DNA of 57,994 nt from Micromonospora sp. RP3T (GCF_003027925.1 NZ_PYPS01000045.1:1-57994), one strand, 5' to 3'. Positions 24,001 to 32,940 are shown, numbered from the stretch's first letter. Made by a program: numbers and translations. The notes: generated from the sequence alone by a model not told the origin.

Positions 24001-25872
24001 TCAGGTGTTCTGCTTGATCCGGTTCGTCAGCTCGGCGATCTGGTTGTAGAGCGAGCGCCGCTCCGCCATCTGCTGCCGGATCTTGCGGTCGGCGTGCATC
24101 ACCGTGGTGTGGTCGCGTCCGCCGAACGCCTGGCCGATCCGGGGCAGCGACAGGTCGGTCAGCTCGCGGCACAGGTACATGGCCACCTGGCGGGCGTTGA
24201 CGAGCACCCGGGACCGGGAATGACCGCGCAGGTCCTCCAGGCTCACCCCGAAGTACTCGGAGGTCGAGACCATGATCTGGTCCGCGGTGATCTCCGGACC
24301 GGCGCCGTCCGGGATGAAGTCGCGCAGCACCTCCTCGGCCAGCGACAGCTCGACCGAGGACCGGGTGAGGCTGGCGAACGCGGTGACCCGGATCAACGCG
24401 CCCTCGAGTTCCCGGATCGAGTTCGACACCCGGGAGGCGATGAACTCCAGCACGTCCGGCGGGGCGTAGAGCCGCTCCTGCGCCGCCTTCTTCTGGAGGA
24501 TCGCGATCCGGGTCTCCAGGTCGGGCGGCTGGATGTCGGCGAGCAGGCCCCACTCGAAGCGGGTCCGGAGCCGGTCCTCCAACGTCGCCAGCTGCTTCGG
24601 CGAGCGGTCGGAGGTGATCACGATCTGCTTGTTGGCGTTGTGCAGCGTGTTGAACGTGTGGAAGAACTCCTCCTGCGTCCGTTCCCGGTTCTCCAGGAAC
24701 TGGATGTCGTCGATCAGGAGGATGTCCACGTCGCGGTAGCGGCGCTGGAAGGCGCTGGTCTTGTCGTCCCGCAGCGAGTTGATGAAGTCGTTGGTGAACT
24801 CCTCGGTCGAGACGTACCGGACCGAGCGGGCGTTGCCCAACGTGGTGGCGTAGTGCCCGATGGCGTGCAGCAGGTGGGTCTTGCCCAGCCCGGAGCTGCC
24901 GTAGATGAAGAGCGGGTTGTACGCCTTGGCCGGCGACTCGGCCACCGCCACGCTCGCCGCGTGCGCGAAGCGGTTGGACGAGCCGATGACGAACGTCTCG
25001 AACATGTACTTCGGGTTGAGCCGGTTGCCGCCGCTCTCCACGCCGGGCAGCCGGCGGTCCGCCTGCCCGCCCGGCCGGTGGTGATCGGGGGCGCCGCGGC
25101 CGGGGCCGTTGTCGCTGGCGCCGCGCCCCGGACCGTTGTCGGTGACACCGCGCCCCGGACCGTTGTCGGTGACACCGTCACGGGGCAGTCCGCGCAGCGG
25201 CGGGGAGTCGACCGGCCCCGGAGCCTCCCGGTAGCGGGGCTCGTACCCACCCCGGTCCGGGGCGGTCGGCTCCAGGTCGGGGCGGTCGTCGAAGGACCGG
25301 CGGTCGGGCGCGGCGCGCAGCGGCTCGGCGAACGCGGCGCCGAAGAGCGTGTCCTGCCCGTCCCGGCCGGCGGGGATCAGGTGCGGCCGGCCGCCGTCCG
25401 CGTTCCGCTGCCGGGGCGCGGGCTCCTCCATCGGATGCTCCGGCCGGCCGTCCGCCGCGTACTGGGGCTCCGGGCGGGGCGCGGGGTAGGCGGACTCGGG
25501 AGGCGGGCCCGCCCGGTCGAATCCGGGGAGCAGACCGACCGCGCCGTCCCGGTCGGGAAGCGGTTCCGGGCCGCTGCGGTACACCGTGCCGGCCGGTCGC
25601 CCGCTCGGGTCGTCGGCGACCCGTACGGTGACGGCCACCTGGATCGGTCGGCCGAGCCGGCGGCTCAACGCCTCGGTGATGGCCGGGCGGAGCCGGGACT
25701 CGATCACGTCGCGGGTGAACGCGTCCGGCACGGAGAGCAGCGCGGTGTCCTCGACGATCGCGCGGAGTCGGGTGAGCCGGAGGTAGGCCCGCTGCTGGGC
25801 GGAGATGATCTCGTCGGCGAGTTCCTCGGTGGCCGCCGCCCACACCGCGGCAAGGTCTGTCGCTCCGGTCAC
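24001..25872 (-). CDS. dnaA: Chromosomal replication initiator DnaA
   Basis: 623 residues from GTG at 25872 (GAGGGGG upstream); an in-frame ATG further up overlaps DnaA boxes. Domain I is about 1-85. Domain II is an unusually long, proline/acidic/glycine-rich linker (about 90-285) with tandem DNGPGRG repeats. The AAA+ domain III has Walker A YGSSGLGKTHLL and Walker B ILLIDDIQFLENRERTQEEFF. Domain IV has the helix-turn-helix signature IGQAFGGRDHTTVMHADRKI. It unwinds oriC. It is transcribed toward oriC. Confidence 0.97.
   Translation of the reverse strand: MTGATDLAAVWAAATEELADEIISAQQRAYLRLTRLRAIVEDTALLSVPDAFTRDVIESRLRPAITEALSRRLGRPIQVAVTVRVADDPSGRPAGTVYRSGPEPLPDRDGAVGLLPGFDRAGPPPESAYPAPRPEPQYAADGRPEHPMEEPAPRQRNADGGRPHLIPAGRDGQDTLFGAAFAEPLRAAPDRRSFDDRPDLEPTAPDRGGYEPRYREAPGPVDSPPLRGLPRDGVTDNGPGRGVTDNGPGRGASDNGPGRGAPDHHRPGGQADRRLPGVESGGNRLNPKYMFETFVIGSSNRFAHAASVAVAESPAKAYNPLFIYGSSGLGKTHLLHAIGHYATTLGNARSVRYVSTEEFTNDFINSLRDDKTSAFQRRYRDVDILLIDDIQFLENRERTQEEFFHTFNTLHNANKQIVITSDRSPKQLATLEDRLRTRFEWGLLADIQPPDLETRIAILQKKAAQERLYAPPDVLEFIASRVSNSIRELEGALIRVTAFASLTRSSVELSLAEEVLRDFIPDGAGPEITADQIMVSTSEYFGVSLEDLRGHSRSRVLVNARQVAMYLCRELTDLSLPRIGQAFGGRDHTTVMHADRKIRQQMAERRSLYNQIAELTNRIKQNT
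25088..25179 (-). repeat. 30-bp tandem repeats in dnaA domain II
   Basis: Three to four copies of a 30-bp unit encode G-V/A-T/S-DNGPGRG. Two adjacent copies are nearly identical at DNA level (CCGCGCCCCGGACCGTTGTC). They expand the disordered linker and would be expected to vary in number between strains. Confidence 0.8.
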
Positions 25873-25927
25873 CGTCGTGCCACCCCCTCGCCTGATCCTC
25901 ACGCCCGCCCGGACGGCTGACCGGTCG

Positions 25928-25947
25928 TCATCCACAAGTTATCCACA
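25928..25947. promoter_or_regulatory. DnaA boxes upstream of dnaA
   Basis: TCATCCACA (25928-25936) and the perfect TTATCCACA (25939-25947) lie 56-75 bases upstream of the dnaA start. They are suitable for autorepression of dnaA by DnaA, as known in Streptomyces and other bacteria. Confidence 0.75.
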
Positions 25948-26232
25948 GCCTGTGTACCGACCGATTGTGGCCGCCCACCGGACGCGGGTCGGACCTGCCC
26001 CCTGATTGGTGGAGGCGCTGAAGCGGGTTCACCGTGCCGAACGATTCAACAGCTTGTCCGGTCTTGCCGGTCGGCGACAAACCCGGGCACCCGACGCCGA
26101 CCGCAATCGCGCACGCTAACAGCGCGGACCCCGCGCCATCAACCGCCGACACCCTGGAGGCGGTGACGATCGCACCGGAAACGACCCCGTCGGCCGCCGT
26201 CGCGGCGCAGGTCGGGGCCGGGCCGGAAGGGT

Positions 26233-26261
26233 TTGACGGTCATTGCGGTGCTGCGTAGGCT
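26233..26261 (+). promoter_or_regulatory. Sigma-70-type promoter of rpmH
   Basis: TTGACG (26233-26238) and TAGGCT (26256-26261) with a 17-base spacer fit an actinomycete housekeeping promoter reading toward rpmH. The leader would be about 180 bases. Confidence 0.65.
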
Positions 26262-26447
26262 GGAGCGGATGCTCTCTCGCCCTCTGCTAGGGTGATGGAT
26301 GCTCGTTGCCCGTGGCCACCTCTCCAGCACCACCGGAGGCCGGCTCACCGGGCAGCGTCGATCAGCGGTCACCGTCGAGGTGATCGGGACCAGCACAGGA
26401 CCCCGGGCGATCCGCCGCGCGGGGCGTACGACAACGGAGAGCCTGAC

Positions 26448-26585
26448 GTGAGCAAGCGCACCTACCAGCCGAACAACCGCCGGCGCGCGAAGACCCACGG
26501 CTTCCGGCTGCGCATGCGCACCCGTGCCGGCCGCGCCATCCTTTCGACCCGTCGCGCCAAGGGCCGCACCCGCCTGGCGGCCTGA
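26448..26585 (+). CDS. rpmH: 50S ribosomal protein L34
   Basis: 45 residues, MSKRTYQPNNRRRAKTHGFR and so on, the full-length L34 family with its typical basic composition. The GTG start at 26448 follows GGAGAG. It is the first gene of the rightward rpmH-rnpA-yidD-yidC cluster divergent from dnaA, as in nearly all bacteria. Confidence 0.98.
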   Translation: MSKRTYQPNNRRRAKTHGFRLRMRTRAGRAILSTRRAKGRTRLAA

Positions 26586-26614
26586 GGCCGACCGGTCCGG
26601 GGGCGTGGGCAGTC

Positions 26615-27028
26615 GTGCTGGCCGCCGCACAGCGACTGCGGCGCAGTAGCGACTTCGCCGCAGCGGTCCGTGGTGGCCGACGCGTCGGCCGTGGCGCCGT
26701 CGTGGTCCACCTGACGCTCCCCGAGCCGACCGAGTCCACCGCGACACCTTCGCCGGAGCCGGCGCGGAGCAGCGGTGCGGAGATCTCCGCACCCCGCCGC
26801 GCCGGCTTCGTCGTGTCCAAGGCCGTCGGCGGCGCGGTGGTGCGCAACAAGATCCGCCGCCGGCTGCGGCACCTGGTCCGGGAGCGCCTGGCCGAGCTGC
26901 CCGCCGGCACCACCCTGGTGGTACGCGCCCTGCCCCCGGCCGCCGACGCGGCGTACGCCCGACTCGGGGCCGACCTGGACGCCGCGCTCGCCGCCGCACG
27001 GGCCCCCCGGGGACGGCGGTCGCGATGA
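26615..27028 (+). CDS. rnpA: Ribonuclease P protein component
   Basis: 137 residues from GTG. RRSSDFAAAVRGGRRVGR at the N-terminus and the RNA-binding RNR-type helix VVRNKIRRRLRHLVRERL (about 70-87) are diagnostic. It carries an insert of about 20 Pro/Glu/Ser residues between the first strands. It assists the catalytic RNA in 5' maturation of tRNAs. Its stop overlaps the yidD start (ATGA). Confidence 0.96.
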   Translation: MLAAAQRLRRSSDFAAAVRGGRRVGRGAVVVHLTLPEPTESTATPSPEPARSSGAEISAPRRAGFVVSKAVGGAVVRNKIRRRLRHLVRERLAELPAGTTLVVRALPPAADAAYARLGADLDAALAAARAPRGRRSR

Positions 27029-27309
27029 ACGGCGGCCCCAGGACCCCATCGCCGACACCCGGTGCCCGCATGCTGCTGGTACCCATCATCGCGTACCGTC
27101 GGTGGATAAGTCCGGCACTGCCGGCCCGCTGCCGGTTCTACCCGTCGTGCAGTGCCTACGCCGTGGAGGCGGTGTCCCGGCACGGCGCGTTGCGGGGAGC
27201 CTGGCTGACGGTCCGGCGGCTGTCGCGCTGCCACCCCTTTCACCCAGGTGGACACGACCCGGTGCCGGAGCCGGGCGGTCGCCGCCGTGCCGACGTGACT
27301 GGAGCCTGA
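27025..27309 (+). CDS. yidD: Membrane protein insertion efficiency factor YidD
   Basis: 94 residues. Core PIIAYRRWISPALPARCRFYPSCSAYAVEAVSRHGALRGAWLTVRRLSRCHPFHPGGHDPVP contains the invariant C-RFYPSCS-Y and RCHPFHPGG-DPVP motifs. It helps YidC-dependent insertion at the inner face of the membrane. The start overlaps rnpA, and yidC follows after 3 bases. Confidence 0.96.
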   Translation: MNGGPRTPSPTPGARMLLVPIIAYRRWISPALPARCRFYPSCSAYAVEAVSRHGALRGAWLTVRRLSRCHPFHPGGHDPVPEPGGRRRADVTGA

Positions 27310-27312
27310 GAA

Positions 27313-28302
27313 TTGAGTCTCGACTGGATCTACTACGCGATCTCGTGGATCCTGCTGACCTGGCACTCGGCCTGGGACGCCATCGGGGTGCCGGTCGGCG
27401 CGGTCATCGGCACGAACTGGGCCTGGATCCTCGCCATCATCTTCCTGGTGGTGACGGTCCGGGTGATCCTGTTCCCGGTCTTCGTCAAGCAGATCAAGTC
27501 GCAACGGGCCATGCAGGCGCTCCAGCCGAAGGTGAAGGAGCTCCAGGAGAAGCACAAGGGTGACCGGGAGACGCTCCAGAAGGAGATGATGGAGCTCTAC
27601 CGGAAGGAAAAGGCCAACCCGCTGATGGGCTGCCTTCCGATGTTCCTCCAGATCCCGGTCTTCCTGGGCCTGTTCCACACGCTCAAGCGGCTCAACCCGA
27701 CGAACCCCGGCAAGACGCTCTACGGCTGGACGGCCGACCAGTTCAACAGCGCCTCCAGCGCGAAGCTCTTCACCGCCCCGATCTCCGGCCGGTTCGGTTC
27801 CACCGCCGCCGACCTGGCCCCGCTGGGCGCGAACACCGGCACCGTGAAGCTGATCGCCGGCGTCCTGGTGCTCATCATGATCGCCACGACCTACCTCACC
27901 AGCCGGCAGATGATCCTCAAGACCGGCTGGGCGGAAGACCCGCAGCAGCGCATGGTGCAGCGGCTGATGCTCTACGGCATCCCGGTCTCGCTGCTGGTCT
28001 CGGGCTCGATCTTCCCGATCGGTGTGATCATCTACTGGGTCACCAACAACCTCTTCACGCTCGGCCAGCAGCAGTGGGTGCTGCGGAAGTTCCCGCCGCT
28101 GGTGCCGCCGAAGAAGGCCACCGCCACCGCAGGCAAGACCACCGCCCAGCCGGCCAAGACCAGTGGCCTGTTCGGCCGCAAGGCCGCCGCGCCGGTGGCC
28201 AAGGCTCCGGCCGCCGCGCCGAAGGTGGCCGGTCCGAAGCCGGGCGCCAAGCCGACCAACCCGAAGAAGGGCGGCAGCCGCCCCGCCAAGCGGCAGGGCT
28301 GA
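27313..28302 (+). CDS. yidC: Membrane protein insertase YidC/Oxa1
   Basis: 329 residues with a TTG start (GGAG ten bases upstream), single-domain Oxa1 type without the large periplasmic domain. Hydrophobic segments lie near residues 3-22, 32-55, 108-120, 178-196 and 222-248. The conserved hairpin ALQPKVKELQEKHKGDRETLQKEMMELYRKEKANPLMGCLPMFLQIPVFLGLF is present. The C-terminal ~65 residues form a Lys/Ala/Pro-rich cytoplasmic tail that can contact ribosomes. It inserts membrane proteins with or without SecYEG. Confidence 0.97.
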   Translation: MSLDWIYYAISWILLTWHSAWDAIGVPVGAVIGTNWAWILAIIFLVVTVRVILFPVFVKQIKSQRAMQALQPKVKELQEKHKGDRETLQKEMMELYRKEKANPLMGCLPMFLQIPVFLGLFHTLKRLNPTNPGKTLYGWTADQFNSASSAKLFTAPISGRFGSTAADLAPLGANTGTVKLIAGVLVLIMIATTYLTSRQMILKTGWAEDPQQRMVQRLMLYGIPVSLLVSGSIFPIGVIIYWVTNNLFTLGQQQWVLRKFPPLVPPKKATATAGKTTAQPAKTSGLFGRKAAAPVAKAPAAAPKVAGPKPGAKPTNPKKGGSRPAKRQG

Positions 28303-28519
28303 GCCGCACCGGGCCGCCGCCGCGACCGGTGGCGGCCCCTCCGGACCCGAGCAGCACCCGAGGAGTCGGCGCCGGGCCGGAACCGCCGCGCGACGCGCGG
28401 TCACGGGCGACACTGGCCCGTACGGACGTGCCCGAGGGGCATCCGGCGAACCTCCCGCCGGCCCCCGGGAGACAAGCGGACCTCGACGGTCCGGCCGAGC
28501 GAGTACGGAGATGAGACCC

Positions 28520-29101
28520 GTGACCGACACCAGCATCCCCAGCGCCGACCAGTCCGTGGACGAGGAGATTCCCGCGGCTGCCGCCACCGAGACCGACGAG
28601 GGCACGGCCGGGACCCGGGAGAAGAAGGCCCCGGCCGACAGCGACCTGTTCCGGCAGAGCGAGATCGCCGCCGACTACGTCGAGGGTCTGCTGGACATCC
28701 TCGACTACGACGGCGACATCGACGAGTTGGTCTCCGGTGGCCGGCCCGTCGTCGAGGTGGTCGGCGGTCGACTGCAGAGCCTGGTCGGCCAGCGCGGCGC
28801 CACCCTGGAGGCACTCCAGGAGCTGGCCCGGCTGGCGGTGTTCCGGCAGACCGGCACGCCGAGCCGCCTGCTCCTGGACGTCGGCGGCTACCGGGCCGCC
28901 CGGCGCAAGGAACTGGCCGCGGTCGCCAAGAACGCGGTCGAGAAGGTCAAGGAGCACGGCGAGTCGGTGCGTCTGGAGCCGATGTCGGCGTTCGAGCGCA
29001 AGTGCGTGCACGACGTGGTCAACGCGATGAGCGGCGTGGAGAGCGAGTCCGAAGGCGTGGAGCCGAACCGCCGCATCGTCGTCCGGCCGGTTGCGGACTG
29101 A
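28520..29101 (+). CDS. jag: Jag/KhpB-type RNA-binding protein (KH-R3H)
   Basis: 193 residues from GTG at 28520. GGAG at 28507-28510 sits directly against an in-frame ATG at 28511 but is correctly spaced for the GTG. An acidic N-terminus is followed by a KH domain (about 60-130, with VEVVGGRLQSLVGQRGATLEALQELA) and an R3H domain (about 140-190, with MSAFERKCVHDVV). The family binds small and messenger RNAs and often pairs with KhpA. It follows yidC by 217 bases and precedes rsmG by 5. Confidence 0.92.
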   Translation: MTDTSIPSADQSVDEEIPAAAATETDEGTAGTREKKAPADSDLFRQSEIAADYVEGLLDILDYDGDIDELVSGGRPVVEVVGGRLQSLVGQRGATLEALQELARLAVFRQTGTPSRLLLDVGGYRAARRKELAAVAKNAVEKVKEHGESVRLEPMSAFERKCVHDVVNAMSGVESESEGVEPNRRIVVRPVAD

Positions 29102-29106
29102 GGTCA

Positions 29107-30249
29107 GTGGCCTCCGACGACACGACGGCGGACGCCGTGGCCGGCCCGGGTGGTACGCCACCCGGGCCGCCGGCTGTGCGGCCCGAAACGACCCCCGACC
29201 CGTTCCGCTCCGACGAGGACCGGCCGGCTGATCCGGCGTACGCGCCCGGGACTGCGGTCGATCCCGAGTTCTCCGGCGACACCACGACGGTGGACGGCGT
29301 CGAGCTTCCCGCCGCCACCGAGGTGACGCCGGCCTTCTCCGGTGACGTGCCGGCAGGGGCCGAGCCCGTCGACGCCGATGCTCCGGCCGGGACGGTTGAC
29401 CCGTTCTTCGCCGAACCGGACGTGGTGGCGGTGCCGGCCTTCGCGGATCCGGCAGCCGATCCGGAGCCATCCACGGTGGACGGGCCTGTCACGGGTGCCG
29501 CGCCCGACCCGGCCGACGCCACGTTGCCGCCGGAGCTGGCGGAGGCCGCGCGCGCACTCTTCGGCGACCGGCTCGACCTCGCCGCCGCGTACGCCGAACT
29601 CCTGGCCACCGAGGGTGTGCTCCGGGGCCTGATCGGGCCCCGCGAGACGCCCCGGCTCTGGGACCGGCACCTGCTCAACTGCGCAGTGGTGGCGGAGCGG
29701 GTCCCGGCGGACGCCCGCGTGATCGACGTCGGTTCCGGTGCCGGGCTTCCCGGCCTGGTGCTGGCGATCGCCCGTCCGGATCTCACCGTGACCCTTGTCG
29801 AACCGCTTGCCCGGCGGGTCGCCTTCCTGGTGGAAGCGGTGCAGCGCCTCGGCCTGACCCGGTCCGTCCGGGTGTTCCGGGGGCGGGCCGACGAGGCGGC
29901 GGCCGGTTCCCGGGACCGCGATCCGCTCTCCGCCGACATCGTCACCGCACGGGCCGTGGCTCCGCTGGACCGGCTCGCCGGCTGGTGTCTCCCGCTCACC
30001 GTGCCCGGCGGCCGGTTGTTGGCGCTCAAGGGCGCCTCTGCGGCCGAGGAGATCGCCGAGCACGCCGATGCGGTGACCCGTCTCGGCGGCGGCGAGCCCA
30101 CGCTGCACCGGTGCGGGACCGGCTTGATCGAGCCGGCGGCAACCGTGGTCGAGGTGGTCCGGGAACGGGTGGTCAACCCGAAGAAGCCGAAGGCGCCCAA
30201 GCGCTCGCGTGGCGGTCGCCGACGTGGCGACCGTAACCGGGATCGCTGA
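29107..30249 (+). CDS. rsmG: 16S rRNA (guanine527-N7) methyltransferase RsmG, extended N-terminus
   Basis: 380 residues from GTG at 29107. The catalytic part starts near residue 138 (PPELAEAARALFGDRLDLAAAYAELLATEGVLRGLIGPRETPRLWDRHLLNC) and holds the SAM motif VIDVGSGAGLPGLVLAIARP and TARAVAPLDRLAGW. The first ~135 residues are a low-complexity Asp/Pro/Ala/Thr-rich extension absent from typical 210-240-residue RsmG proteins. An internal start is possible, but the extension keeps GC3 bias. Loss of RsmG activity elsewhere gives low-level streptomycin resistance. Confidence 0.92.
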   Translation: MASDDTTADAVAGPGGTPPGPPAVRPETTPDPFRSDEDRPADPAYAPGTAVDPEFSGDTTTVDGVELPAATEVTPAFSGDVPAGAEPVDADAPAGTVDPFFAEPDVVAVPAFADPAADPEPSTVDGPVTGAAPDPADATLPPELAEAARALFGDRLDLAAAYAELLATEGVLRGLIGPRETPRLWDRHLLNCAVVAERVPADARVIDVGSGAGLPGLVLAIARPDLTVTLVEPLARRVAFLVEAVQRLGLTRSVRVFRGRADEAAAGSRDRDPLSADIVTARAVAPLDRLAGWCLPLTVPGGRLLALKGASAAEEIAEHADAVTRLGGGEPTLHRCGTGLIEPAATVVEVVRERVVNPKKPKAPKRSRGGRRRGDRNRDR

Positions 30250-30491
30250 GTGGAGCAGGCTTTCCGGATGCCTCACCGGGTCGTTGGACCGGTGGGGCGT
30301 GACCGGATCGATCACAACCCGACATGGACCCGCCACGCCCGTCGGCCGTAGGCTGACCGCGCGTCGATAGTGTGGAGCGGCGGTGCCGGGCGGCACCCGA
30401 CCCGACCGTTTCCGCCGGCCGGTGACGCCGCGCACAGCGGAGGCCCGATCGACGGTGCGAACCGACCATCCGGAGCGGGTAGGGATGACAG

Positions 30492-31823
30492 GTGCATGAC
30501 GACGGCAGGTACGACGAGCCACGGCTGACCGGCGCCGGCGGGCGAGCCCCGGACGGTTCCGTTTCACGTGAAACCAGCTACCAGGAGTGGGCGGTGAACG
30601 ATTCCCGTGACGCCTCGCCGCCGTCTCCCGTCGATCCGACCCACCGACCGGAGGCGTCGGCCGCGGGCGCTCTCCGGCCGGTTTCGTCCGCGCCGGCCAA
30701 TGTCCCACCGGTCCGCGAACCGCGCGACCCGAGCGACGGCCCGGTGAACGCCCCGTCCCCGCGGCCGGCATCGGCGCGGGCGAACGTCGCGATCCCCGCC
30801 CGTTACGAACCACAACCGCCGGTCTCCGCCGTACCGCATCAGCCCGTCCCGGACCCGGTGTCGGCCGACACGCCACCGGTCGCCGGATACGCGGCCGAGG
30901 CCGCAGCCGACACGTACGTTTCACGTGAAACCCCGACGCGCGAAGAGGATGACCCACCGTTGGCTATGGAGGCGATGCGCGCCGTGCAGATCCTGAATCC
31001 CAGTGGCGAGGTCAACATGCCCCGCCCTGACCGGACCCGGGTGATGTGCGTCGCCAACCAGAAGGGTGGCGTGGGCAAGACCACCACCACCGTGAACCTG
31101 GCGGTGGCGCTCGCGCTGCACGGCAACCGCGTGCTCGTGGTCGACCTCGACCCGCAGGGCAACGCGTCCACCGGGCTGAACGTGCCGCACCACACCGGTG
31201 TGCCGGACGTCTACGACTGCCTCATCGACAGCGTGCCGCTGGAGGAGGTCGCCCAGGCGGTCGAGGGCATCCCCAACCTGTGGTGCGTGCCAGCGACCAT
31301 CGACCTGGCCGGCGCCGAGATCGAGCTGGTCTCGGTGGTCGCCCGGGAGTCCCGCCTGTCACGCGCCATCGAGGCGTACCCGGGCCACTTCGACTACGTG
31401 TTCATCGACTGCCCGCCCTCGCTCGGCCTGCTGACCGTCAACGCGTTGGTGGCCGCGCAGGAGGTGCTGATCCCCATCCAGTGCGAGTACTACGCGCTGG
31501 AAGGGCTCAACCAGCTGATCAACAACATCAACCTGGTACGCCAGCACCTCAACCCGAAGCTCGACGTCTCCACCATCCTGTTGACCATGTACGACCGGCG
31601 TACCCGGTTGGCCGACGCGGTGGAGCAGGACGTCCGGAACCACTTCGGGGACAAGGTGCTCCAGGCCGTCATCCCCCGCAACGTGCGTGTCTCCGAGGCA
31701 CCCAGCTACGGCCAGTCGGTCATGACCTACGATCCCGGTTCGCGGGGTGCCACGAGCTACTTCGAGGCCGCCCAAGAGATCGCTGAGCGAGGGGTCAAGG
31801 AGCCGGTGAGCCGGAATGCGTAG
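30492..31823 (+). CDS. parA: Chromosome-partitioning ATPase ParA (Soj)
   Basis: 443 residues from GTG at 30492. The deviant Walker A CVANQKGGVGKTTTTVNLA begins near residue 186, with DLDPQGNAST and FIDCPPSLGLLTVNAL following. The first ~175 residues are Pro/Ala-rich and include two VSRET peptides encoded exactly by in-frame parS sites (30561, 30918). Mycobacterial ParA has a similar VSRET in its N-terminus, which supports translation from upstream. Starts at 30592 (GTG) or near 30967 (ATG) remain possible. It moves ParB-parS complexes. Confidence 0.94.
   Translation: MHDDGRYDEPRLTGAGGRAPDGSVSRETSYQEWAVNDSRDASPPSPVDPTHRPEASAAGALRPVSSAPANVPPVREPRDPSDGPVNAPSPRPASARANVAIPARYEPQPPVSAVPHQPVPDPVSADTPPVAGYAAEAAADTYVSRETPTREEDDPPLAMEAMRAVQILNPSGEVNMPRPDRTRVMCVANQKGGVGKTTTTVNLAVALALHGNRVLVVDLDPQGNASTGLNVPHHTGVPDVYDCLIDSVPLEEVAQAVEGIPNLWCVPATIDLAGAEIELVSVVARESRLSRAIEAYPGHFDYVFIDCPPSLGLLTVNALVAAQEVLIPIQCEYYALEGLNQLINNINLVRQHLNPKLDVSTILLTMYDRRTRLADAVEQDVRNHFGDKVLQAVIPRNVRVSEAPSYGQSVMTYDPGSRGATSYFEAAQEIAERGVKEPVSRNA
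30561..30574. promoter_or_regulatory. parS: parS site 1
   Basis: Perfect palindrome GTTTCACGTGAAAC, the ParB-binding centromere consensus. It lies inside the parA reading frame and encodes Val-Ser-Arg-Glu-Thr. Confidence 0.97.
30918..30931. promoter_or_regulatory. parS: parS site 2
   Basis: Perfect GTTTCACGTGAAAC in the parA N-terminal coding region, in the same frame as site 1, again giving VSRET. Confidence 0.97.
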
Positions 31824-31850
31824 TGCGGAGAAGTCGCTGGGAGGCGTCGC

Positions 31851-32891
31851 ATGAAGAACCGTCCCCGCGGCGGTCTGGGTCGAGGGCTCGGCGCCCTCAT
31901 CCCCACCGGGCCGGCGCCGGGTATCGCCCCGCCGGAGGCTGATGAGGCATCCGTCCCGACGGTGGCCACCCCGGCCTTTCCTGTCGCGGACCCGCCCCCC
32001 GCCGGGGCCGGCGCGGTCCTCGACCGTGGAACGCCGGCGGCCGAGCCGGAGTTCGAGCTGAGCCCGGTGCCGGGTGCCCGCTTCGCCGAGATCCCGGTCG
32101 ACACCATCGTGCCGAACCCGAAGCAGCCGCGGCACGTCTTCGACGAGGAGGCGTTGGAGGAGCTGAAGACCTCGATCCAGGAGGTCGGCTTCCTCCAGCC
32201 GATCGTCGTGCGGCAGCTCGACGGCGAGAAGTACGAACTCGTCATGGGTGAGCGGCGCTGGCGTGCCGCCCAGGCGGTCGGTCGGGAGAGCATTCCCGCC
32301 ATCGTCCGGGAGACCAAGGACGACGCGATGCTCCGGGACGCGCTGCTGGAGAACATCCACCGCGCCAACCTGAACCCCCTCGAAGAGGCGGCGGCCTACC
32401 AGCAGTTGCTGGAGGAGTTCGGTGCCACCCACGAGGAACTGGCACGCCGGATCGGCCGCAGCCGACCGCAGATCTCCAACACCATTCGCCTGATGAACCT
32501 CCCCGGAGCCGTGCAGCGGCGGGTCGCCGCCGGGGTGCTCTCCGCCGGCCATGCCCGGGCGCTGCTCAGCCTCGACGACGGTGAGGCCCAGGAGAAGCTC
32601 GCCACGCGGATCGTCGCCGAGGGCATATCAGTACGCGGCACCGAGGAGTTGGTGGCTCTGGCGCTGGCTGAGGGGCCGGCAAAGCCCCCTGCGGCCAAGC
32701 GCCGGACCAAGGCGCATGCTCCCGCGCTCACCGACCTCGCCGACCGGCTCTCCGACCGCTTCGACACCCGCGTGAAGGTCGACATCGGCCGGAGCAAGGG
32801 CAAGATCACGATCGAGTTCGCGACCGTCGACGACCTGGAGCGGATCGTCGGCATCATCGGCGTGGGCCAGGAGGAACAGCCCGAGGAGTGA
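31851..32891 (+). CDS. parB: Chromosome-partitioning protein ParB (Spo0J)
   Basis: 346 residues. A basic, disordered N-terminus (RPRGGLGRGLGALIP) is the ParA-contact peptide. The ParB/sulfiredoxin-fold CTPase domain has VPNPKQPRHVFDEEALEEL and GERRWRAAQAVG, followed by ENIHRANLNPLEEAAAYQQLLEEFG. The helix-turn-helix (about 200-225, LARRIGRSRPQISNTIRLMNLP) binds parS. A C-terminal dimer domain follows. ATG at 31851 has GGGAGG upstream and is 27 bases after parA. Confidence 0.97.
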   Translation: MKNRPRGGLGRGLGALIPTGPAPGIAPPEADEASVPTVATPAFPVADPPPAGAGAVLDRGTPAAEPEFELSPVPGARFAEIPVDTIVPNPKQPRHVFDEEALEELKTSIQEVGFLQPIVVRQLDGEKYELVMGERRWRAAQAVGRESIPAIVRETKDDAMLRDALLENIHRANLNPLEEAAAYQQLLEEFGATHEELARRIGRSRPQISNTIRLMNLPGAVQRRVAAGVLSAGHARALLSLDDGEAQEKLATRIVAEGISVRGTEELVALALAEGPAKPPAAKRRTKAHAPALTDLADRLSDRFDTRVKVDIGRSKGKITIEFATVDDLERIVGIIGVGQEEQPEE

Positions 32892-32910
32892 CTCACTGCT
32901 CGACCCGACC

Positions 32911-32940
32911 CGGCCGCATTCCCGTTGAGGGATGCGGCCG
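32911..32940 (+). terminator. Terminator after parAB
   Basis: CGGCCGCAT (32911-32919) pairs with ATGCGGCCG (32932-32940). CCC/GGG extends the stem inward past a bulge, 19 bases after the parB stop. Confidence 0.75.

Larger units (their letters stand above)
25873..26447. other. Divergent dnaA / rpmH intergenic region
   Basis: 575 bases without a gene. It holds the dnaA-side DnaA boxes and the rpmH promoter. The remainder shows nothing recognisable; open frames across it lack GC3 bias. Confidence 0.7.

Noticed and set aside
28163..28519. Longer jag start within the yidC tail and intergenic region
   Set aside because: It would overlap the yidC 3' end, and the GGAG site at 28507 is correctly spaced for GTG 28520.
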